IMG/VR virus record: IMGVR_UViG_3300047562_003017
Coordinates: 1 to 22,476 of that record
DNA from: a virus
Length of the DNA stretch: 22,476 nt
Strand: one strand, 5' to 3'
Shown: piece by piece, positions 17,132 through 22,476 of the stretch
How the letters are laid out: each line of letters begins with the position of its first letter
Numbering within the stretch: position 1 is the first letter of the stretch
Program-made: the position numbers and the translations under genes
The notes under the pieces: generated by a model
Seen by the model: the letters and a program-made list of their open reading frames with translations, nothing else
What the model was told of the DNA's origin: nothing
Database searches by the model: none

Positions 17132-19432
17132 TTATACTGACGAATCATTATCTGATGTGATCAAAATTTGATCCACATAGATATTGTCCATGTCAGAAGT
17201 AAGATTTGCAGTATTACCGATATCCAATGGTGAAGTTGATTCGCCATCGTCGTTAAATATACGGATAAATCTTTGTTTCACACCATTAACGTCTGGTCCA
17301 GCTCTAAACTTACGATTGTAGTAGAATTCACCAAACAGTTTTGTACCTGCAGTGTGCATGGTGTCTTTGAAGAAATCCTCGTATTGAGGAAGACCCATCA
17401 TGCTACGAATTTCATAAGAGTATTCTTGATAGTAATTTGAGTCTTGAATTTTCATCGAAGAATCAAAATATGAATAGTTATTCGCACCATCAACTCTATA
17501 ACCATTTAGGTGAGCTTCAAAATCAGACCAATAACCCTCTGTCACACCTTGGGAATCAGCTGTAATTGTTCCCCTAGCTACTTGAATATTATTGTTTGCA
17601 AGATAACCAATTTCGTTGGATGTGTATCCAAATCCAGAGTTGAAAATTCTGGCTTCTTTAATTTTACCAATCGCGAATTCTGTTTCTGCGTCGATTACTG
17701 CGTTATCACCAAAATTTCTAGAACTGTAGTCTGTTTCGACACCTAGAACGTTGAACACATCATTGTTTGGTCTTACAATATTGTTTGAACCACTAAATCC
17801 ATAATAAGCATATGGAGTTACTGTGATGTAACCAACTGATGTGTTGATACCACGAACAATACCCTGAACAGAAGTGTTGGCTTCTGAAATGATTTCTCCA
17901 ATGTTAAACGACCCTGCAGATGCAGGCGTTGTCAACTGAATAATTTGATCTTTGCGTTCAAAGATTTTCATTTGACTGTCTTGCGCAATTGCAAACACGT
18001 CATTTGTATAATTGATGCCTGGATCAATATTTCTGAAAATATCAATCGCCCCAATATCGAATGGAGTCAAGTCAAATGCTTCATCCAATGGCGTTGCAAG
18101 ATTAACTGGGTCTGCAACTCCAGACATAGGTTGTGTCGCAGGCGGATCATTGTAGTTTGAAGCGTTGATTGAAACAAGAAGGAACGGTTGTATAGGGTCC
18201 GTTATCAGCGAGACGGTTTCGATGTTTCTAATTACAGCTGTAACTTGAGTGTTCGCATCTGGTGGACTACCATCTGGATACAGAGGTCCAGGCGAACTAG
18301 AGTTCTTATTTGTGATATTAATAAAAGCAATATCTGTATTTGAAAAATCTCTACGGCGTAGTTGTGGTGCTGCATTTGGGTCGAATGTATCTCCATCATT
18401 CATCTTGACGCCGATAGCGACTTCGCTGAAACCAGTCAAAATGCCTTCGTTTCCAAATCTGTCGCCGATTGTTTCACCCAACTCCCACTGAGTGTTCACT
18501 GAAGCCGTATCAAGGATGACAACTTGGTCACTGACAAGTAGTCTTGTGTTTTCTACTGTATATCCGAAACCACCATCGATAATTTCGTATGCGATTGTGC
18601 CAGTAATCTCATCTGAAATTGCTGTAACAATTGCACGACCGCCGTAACCAAATTCACCTTCCACATCAAATAAATCACCAATGTTATTATTGGTCGTCGC
18701 AAAAGGCCAAGCTGTGTCAATGTCTATTCTAACTAGAGAACCATTGACTTTTCCAAAAGAAACTGTTTCCCCATTAATTGTGCAAAGAATATCATCATAT
18801 TTTATATAACTGCCTTGCAAGTTATCGATGTAAATAATAGGTGTGATAATACCATTCAAAAGAATGAAATTGATTTTATTTACAGACGACTTTGCACCAG
18901 AGGTCGAACCATTAATGTTTCTGCCTAATAAATCAAGGTATGTGTATTCTTTATTTGATTTGGAAATAAATTTCTTTTCGATGGTATTTGGAAACATCTG
19001 CAAAAATGTACCTGTTCTCCAATTAGATGAAGAAGTTTTAAACATTTTTTGTGCAGGGTAATAAACTTCGATATCCTCTTGATAGAAGATTCTGAAAAAC
19101 AATTTAATACCTTGTTCCGTACCCTTTGATCTGTACAGATCCATAATGTTTTTTACGACAAAAACAACCTGATCTTCTTTTAATGGCAGACCCGCAAGAA
19201 ATTTTCTTTGCCAATGGATAACCATGCTACTTAAAGTAGAAGAAACATCACGGTATTCGAATATTCTACGAATGTTATATACTGATTGATTTGTTTCCGT
19301 TTCTAGGAACGTGTAATAATCTCTTACAAGTTGAATTAATTCTGGACCATACTCCTTATACAGCGCAGGAAATTGCGCATCAACAAAGAAGGATACGGTT
19401 TTAAGAATTTCTGCCTGATTATAAGTTGCCAT
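17132..19432 (-). CDS. 7: Baseplate wedge protein in the gp7 position
   Basis: This 766-residue protein directly follows gp6 (TAATG overlap), the place of the wedge initiator gp7 in T4-like phages. Its first ~150 residues (FPALYKEYGPELIQLVRDYY, FLETETNQSVYNIRRIFEYR, MDLYRSKGTEQGIKLFFRIF, EDIEVYYPAQKMF) form a helical domain that recurs in phage baseplate/structural proteins. Beyond this it is beta-rich, with GFGYTVEN and GFGYTSNE turns like those in gp6/gp8-class proteins. T4 gp7 is 1032 residues, so this version is shorter, and I cannot align it to T4 gp7 by eye. The name is therefore positional. A GGTGG ribosome site lies in the Gly-rich 3' end of the gp6 gene. Structural baseplate role likely; gp7 identity moderate. 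Confidence 0.6.
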   Translation of the reverse strand: MATYNQAEILKTVSFFVDAQFPALYKEYGPELIQLVRDYYTFLETETNQSVYNIRRIFEYRDVSSTLSSMVIHWQRKFLAGLPLKEDQVVFVVKNIMDLYRSKGTEQGIKLFFRIFYQEDIEVYYPAQKMFKTSSSNWRTGTFLQMFPNTIEKKFISKSNKEYTYLDLLGRNINGSTSGAKSSVNKINFILLNGIITPIIYIDNLQGSYIKYDDILCTINGETVSFGKVNGSLVRIDIDTAWPFATTNNNIGDLFDVEGEFGYGGRAIVTAISDEITGTIAYEIIDGGFGYTVENTRLLVSDQVVILDTASVNTQWELGETIGDRFGNEGILTGFSEVAIGVKMNDGDTFDPNAAPQLRRRDFSNTDIAFINITNKNSSSPGPLYPDGSPPDANTQVTAVIRNIETVSLITDPIQPFLLVSINASNYNDPPATQPMSGVADPVNLATPLDEAFDLTPFDIGAIDIFRNIDPGINYTNDVFAIAQDSQMKIFERKDQIIQLTTPASAGSFNIGEIISEANTSVQGIVRGINTSVGYITVTPYAYYGFSGSNNIVRPNNDVFNVLGVETDYSSRNFGDNAVIDAETEFAIGKIKEARIFNSGFGYTSNEIGYLANNNIQVARGTITADSQGVTEGYWSDFEAHLNGYRVDGANNYSYFDSSMKIQDSNYYQEYSYEIRSMMGLPQYEDFFKDTMHTAGTKLFGEFYYNRKFRAGPDVNGVKQRFIRIFNDDGESTSPLDIGNTANLTSDMDNIYVDQILITSDNDSSV

Positions 19433-21369
19433 TAGTAATATCCACCACCTGCTCCACCCGCAGAACCAGAACCGCCGACACTTGAACTAACTACTGAGGT
19501 GCCAGCTGGTGCGACCACAACCACTGCTTCGGTGCTGTTTCTCGTTGTGGTAGTCGTTGATGTTTTCACTCCATCTACGTATACATTGACACGAACATCT
19601 TCATCGCGGATTAAGAAAACTCTACCTTTTGGTGATCTAATATCATCTTCTTTTGTGTTTGCATAGATTTTAATTGCAGCGCCTGGGTAACTTTCTGTTT
19701 CGAAGTTAATCAATTTTACCTCACCAGTAACGTAATCCACAGTACCCGCATTTGGGTTTACAATCTGTGGGTTTGTTCTGTCGTCTGTCACGATTTGAAT
19801 ATTTCCACGACCATCATCTTGGAAGAAGACACAAGTCCCGTTTTGATCAAAAACACTACTTACGATAGCTGGTTTGTAATTTGCAAATCCTGTGGAGACA
19901 GAATAAGCATAAGGACGTAGAAGTTCTGTACCAAATCTGAAGCTTGGATTAGAGACGATGTTAATTGTTGGCGAGAATTCAATTATAGGTTTTGCATCTA
20001 TTGAATTACTTTCAATCGCAGTATCGATATCATCGATTTGTTTGGAAAGTTTAGACAAACGCAGGATTGCTCCAAACGTATTCAAATTGGTTAAAGACCA
20101 ATTTTTAATTGTGTTGCGTACTAAAGTTTCAATCTGCCCCGCAGACTTTTCTGTTTCTTTAGAAGTGTAATAAACATTAACCATCAAGTCTGCATACAAG
20201 AAGTCAGTCTTGACAAAGAATGGTTCAATAGTCAAGGGGGTGCGTTCTTTTAGGAATTCAATATAAGAATTTGCAAGTGTCTGAGAAATTAATTGTGCGT
20301 TGTCGTTTAGATAAACGCTAATTGCTACCTTACCAAACTGTGGAGGATCAAGCGCATCCCCACCGAATGCTTGTACTGCCGAGATTTCGGGGAATTGTTG
20401 TTTCAATAGAATTTCATAATCGTTTGTCGTGATTGCACGATCTTGAATTTGTAAAGCCTTTGGTGCATTGAACTTAATACTATCAATAGTTTCTCTTTCT
20501 GCGCCACCAGCTGCTACTTGAACTGTCGTTACTGTAATTTGAACATTTGGAACAAAAGAAGTTGTAAATGAGTTCGCACCGTTAGGTTCCGCACCACTAC
20601 AAATTCTATAACGCACTTTTACGTCTTCGAACTCAGAAGGTTGAAGTCCAAATATGTTATTTCCAAAATAAATGTTATAACGATTGTCGAAGTAAGGTTC
20701 GATGTAGAAAACAGGGTCTGTCGGTCCTACACCAAAGATGTTTGTTCTGTACTGGAAGACATTTTGGTCTTCAGTCGCTTCTGCATCGATGAAACACACG
20801 ATAGAATCTGTATCAACTTCTGGGTTAGAAAGTGCAACTCTCAATACACCATCGTCGTCAACCAAAAACCCTTCACGTTCAAAACTTGCTAACATTTCAC
20901 CTTCGAAGATTTCTACCTCGCCGGTTTCGAAAGTAGTAGGTCCAGTCTTTCTCGCAACGTAAGTTTCGTTTGTCACGAAATTATAAGTTGTACCCAAATA
21001 TGTCGTTGTGAACTCAGTGTATGTTGGGATTACCACTGTTTGATCTGTAATGGTTCTTTGAGGATCGTCAATACGTATTCTGACAACAGCCTTTGCAGAC
21101 TTACGTGAACGAGGAAGGTAATTGAGTTCTTTAGCATGTGACACAACGCTATTGCGCAACATTGCAGAGTCGAGAAACATCTCGTTAATTGCCATGTTGG
21201 TATAAAAGTTGTTGTGGTATGTGTTATATGCAAGAACATCCAACAAGACACTCATGTTCGATCCTTCAAAGTTGTAATCTTTGAATTGAGTTTGGGATCG
21301 TAAGTATGCTTTTAACTGATTTTTGACTGCTTCAAAATCCAGTTCAACTATTGGTGTTGGCGTTGCCAT
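19432..21369 (-). CDS. 6: Baseplate wedge subunit gp6
   Basis: This 645-residue protein (T4 gp6 is 660) has the conserved gp6 N-terminal region: DFEAVKNQLKAYLRSQ, FEGSNMSVLLDVLAYNTYHN, MAINEMFLDSAMLRNSV and AKELNYLPRSRKSA. In T4, gp6 dimers join neighbouring wedges into the continuous inner ring of the baseplate; the family is related to phage gpJ-type baseplate proteins. Mid-protein segments such as ALQIQDRAITTNDYEILLKQ also fit baseplate J-like proteins. The start overlaps the gp25 stop (TAATG), with a GAGAGG ribosome site inside gp25, and the stop overlaps the next start the same way, so wedge proteins are translated coupled. Unusually, the C terminus ends in a Ser/Gly tail of about 25 residues (SSSVGGSGSAGGAGGGYY) after a run of Val and Thr. 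Confidence 0.9.
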   Translation of the reverse strand: MATPTPIVELDFEAVKNQLKAYLRSQTQFKDYNFEGSNMSVLLDVLAYNTYHNNFYTNMAINEMFLDSAMLRNSVVSHAKELNYLPRSRKSAKAVVRIRIDDPQRTITDQTVVIPTYTEFTTTYLGTTYNFVTNETYVARKTGPTTFETGEVEIFEGEMLASFEREGFLVDDDGVLRVALSNPEVDTDSIVCFIDAEATEDQNVFQYRTNIFGVGPTDPVFYIEPYFDNRYNIYFGNNIFGLQPSEFEDVKVRYRICSGAEPNGANSFTTSFVPNVQITVTTVQVAAGGAERETIDSIKFNAPKALQIQDRAITTNDYEILLKQQFPEISAVQAFGGDALDPPQFGKVAISVYLNDNAQLISQTLANSYIEFLKERTPLTIEPFFVKTDFLYADLMVNVYYTSKETEKSAGQIETLVRNTIKNWSLTNLNTFGAILRLSKLSKQIDDIDTAIESNSIDAKPIIEFSPTINIVSNPSFRFGTELLRPYAYSVSTGFANYKPAIVSSVFDQNGTCVFFQDDGRGNIQIVTDDRTNPQIVNPNAGTVDYVTGEVKLINFETESYPGAAIKIYANTKEDDIRSPKGRVFLIRDEDVRVNVYVDGVKTSTTTTTRNSTEAVVVVAPAGTSVVSSSVGGSGSAGGAGGGYY

Positions 21370-21785
21370 TATCTTGTCCTCTCTAGTATCACATCAAGTG
21401 ATATTGGCTGTTCTCTATTGTTTATGTAGAACAATACGTTGATATATACTTCGTTTGCATCAAGTGAACCAGATACGGTAACATCAATAATGTCAGCACG
21501 AGGTTCGTAAATTTCTAATGTTGTTCTAACACGATCTTTAATGAGTTCCAAAACAGCAGGCGTCAAGTTTTCAAAAAGTAATTCTTTTAATCCCGCCCCC
21601 AGATTGGGTTGCATTAAACGTTCCCCACGGTCAGTCATCATGAGATTACGCATAGCTTCTTTCACTGCGTCCTCGTCTCTTGTAACCGCAAGGTCGTCTG
21701 TCAAAAGATTAAGTTCCAGATCTTTTTTAAAATCTGAATACAGACTAATCTTTTTTGTTTGTGGCGTAAAAACGTTTAATGTCAT
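21369..21785 (-). CDS. 25: Baseplate wedge subunit gp25
   Basis: This 138-residue protein (T4 gp25 is 132) carries the gp25/GpW family signature: MMTDRGERLMQPNLGAGL, LLFENLTP and the EPR motif at residues 94-96 in EIYEPRADIIDV. The EPR core is shared with TssE of type VI secretion, and in T4 gp25 sits at the inner wedge next to gp6 and gp53, starting sheath assembly. It is one base from the hub gene upstream and overlaps gp6 downstream by one base. A GGAAAG ribosome site precedes the ATG. The assignment is secure from motif, size and neighbours. Confidence 0.92.
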   Translation of the reverse strand: MTLNVFTPQTKKISLYSDFKKDLELNLLTDDLAVTRDEDAVKEAMRNLMMTDRGERLMQPNLGAGLKELLFENLTPAVLELIKDRVRTTLEIYEPRADIIDVTVSGSLDANEVYINVLFYINNREQPISLDVILERTR

Positions 21786-21786
21786 T

Positions 21787-22476
21787 TTATCTTTCCGTTG
21801 TATCTATATGGATGCCCCAACTGTATTGTTTCATCCACTTGAATCCACATCTACTTGCATCATCAATAAATTTACTTCTACTCCAGTTTCCCCACGCCAC
21901 ATCAACAGCCTTACCAAGAAGGTGTTGGGAGAAAAACGCTACCCCATAAGTCCAACCCCTTCCTTCTACGTATGTACCACGATCTTTTCCTTGGGCTGCA
22001 TACCTTCTTCTAAGTTCCGCTTGGTACTGTTCGCTTCTATATCCACTAAGGATGGTTAGTTTTGCACCAGTCAATGCTTGCAATTGCATCAATCTAGCTT
22101 TAGTATCTTGCGCAAGACCAGTCCATCCTAGTTCGCCCATACCAGAGGTAAATTCAATTCTTGGATCATTACCGTCTTTAATTTGATCCCATGTAGGTAT
22201 TCCATCAAAATCAGCTGGGGTTGGTGGTGGTACGTTATTTGGTGCTCTACCTGTCGGAGTGTGGTGTTGTGTTGGTGTAGTTTCTTCAATTTCACAACCC
22301 GTATAAGTGTCTGGTAACCTTTCGATGCGATCAACATCTGCAGTTCTTACTTCATCTTGTGGGTTTGGTGATCCTTCTCCTGCAACTGGGGCCGGTGCTT
22401 GCCATTGTTCTCTCATTCTATTTATTTCTTCTTGTCTAGTTTGACTATCAAAACGAATCGCACCAGCTGCAACTGC
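21787..22476 (-). CDS. C-terminal part of baseplate hub protein with M15-type peptidase, gp5-like; 5' end outside window
   Basis: The frame ends at TAA 21787 and is open to the window edge (AVAAGAIRFDSQTRQEEINR precedes the first Met at 22416), so only about 229 C-terminal residues are visible. A Pro/Thr-rich linker is followed by a zinc D,D-peptidase-like domain. Numbering from that Met, it shows SGYRS (124-128), SQHLLGKAVDV with zinc ligands His165 and Asp172, and GIHID with His203. The His-x6-Asp spacing is that of the M15 (VanX/VanY, T5 endolysin) family. Position just before gp25 and gp6 suggests the hub/tail lysozyme gp5, with the glycosidase domain replaced by a peptidase that cuts peptidoglycan cross-links during injection. 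The hub part itself is not visible, so the gp5 link is inference; the alternative is a separate tail-associated endopeptidase. The general-base residue could not be assigned. Confidence 0.78.
   Translation of the reverse strand, partial: AVAAGAIRFDSQTRQEEINRMREQWQAPAPVAGEGSPNPQDEVRTADVDRIERLPDTYTGCEIEETTPTQHHTPTGRAPNNVPPPTPADFDGIPTWDQIKDGNDPRIEFTSGMGELGWTGLAQDTKARLMQLQALTGAKLTILSGYRSEQYQAELRRRYAAQGKDRGTYVEGRGWTYGVAFFSQHLLGKAVDVAWGNWSRSKFIDDASRCGFKWMKQYSWGIHIDTTER

Noticed and set aside
17102-17136. Weak inverted repeat ATAACA...TGTTAT
   Set aside because: Only six base pairs with a 14-nt loop and no T-run; too weak to call a terminator.
21541-22059. Plus-strand open frame of 172 codons
   Set aside because: It runs antisense across gp25 and the peptidase domain, both of which have strong family motifs.
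22419-22426. AATAAATA octamer just before the Met at 22416
   Set aside because: It is only 2 nt from that Met and within an open frame that continues to the window edge, so neither a promoter nor a true start at 22416 is supported.

Overview
The window is part of the structural (tail and baseplate) gene block of a T4-like myovirus, most probably a marine phage of the cyanophage/pelagiphage type. Every convincing gene lies on the minus strand, so transcription runs from position 22476 towards 1. The phage assignment rests on a consecutive run of baseplate genes: the end of a hub protein with a peptidoglycan peptidase domain, gp25, gp6, a gp7-position protein, a protein with a gp10-like N terminus, a subtilisin-like protease, a gp8-like protein, a very large DUF4815-type structural protein, a small coiled-coil protein, an S74-chaperone fibre, and the first ~1,907 residues of a giant fibre that runs off the window. 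The host cannot be read from this sequence. No tRNA, CRISPR array, IS element or integration gene was seen.

Layout in transcription order: 22476-17132 holds the hub C terminus, gp25, gp6 and the gp7-position gene, nearly all overlapping by one base (TAATG) or touching. A short gap with a perfect TATAAATA octamer precedes the gp10-like gene (17065-16022), which is followed after 3 nt by the protease (16018-14141). A second gap with an AATAAATA octamer precedes the gp8-like gene (14096-12408), the 1818-residue protein (12395-6939), the 65-residue protein (6942-6745) and the S74 fibre (6745-5777), all coupled or nearly so. A third gap with AATAAATA precedes the giant fibre (5722 to beyond 1). 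All three octamers sit 28-34 nt before a start codon, which suggests late promoters dividing the block into transcription units.

In function, gp25, gp6, gp7-like and gp8-like proteins would build the baseplate wedges, the hub with its M15-type peptidase would cut cell wall at injection, and the DUF4815, S74 and giant fibre proteins would form peripheral baseplate and host-recognition structures. The least expected member is the subtilisin-like protease with its own I9-like prodomain, placed between wedge genes and carrying Glu where the family has its catalytic Asp. The giant fibre is the other highlight: it has 20-residue tandem repeats near its N terminus, then two different repeat modules (six copies of one, four of the other) interleaved in its C-terminal half. 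Non-coding DNA is limited to three short gaps (about 45-66 nt); there is no gene-free stretch above 300 bases.
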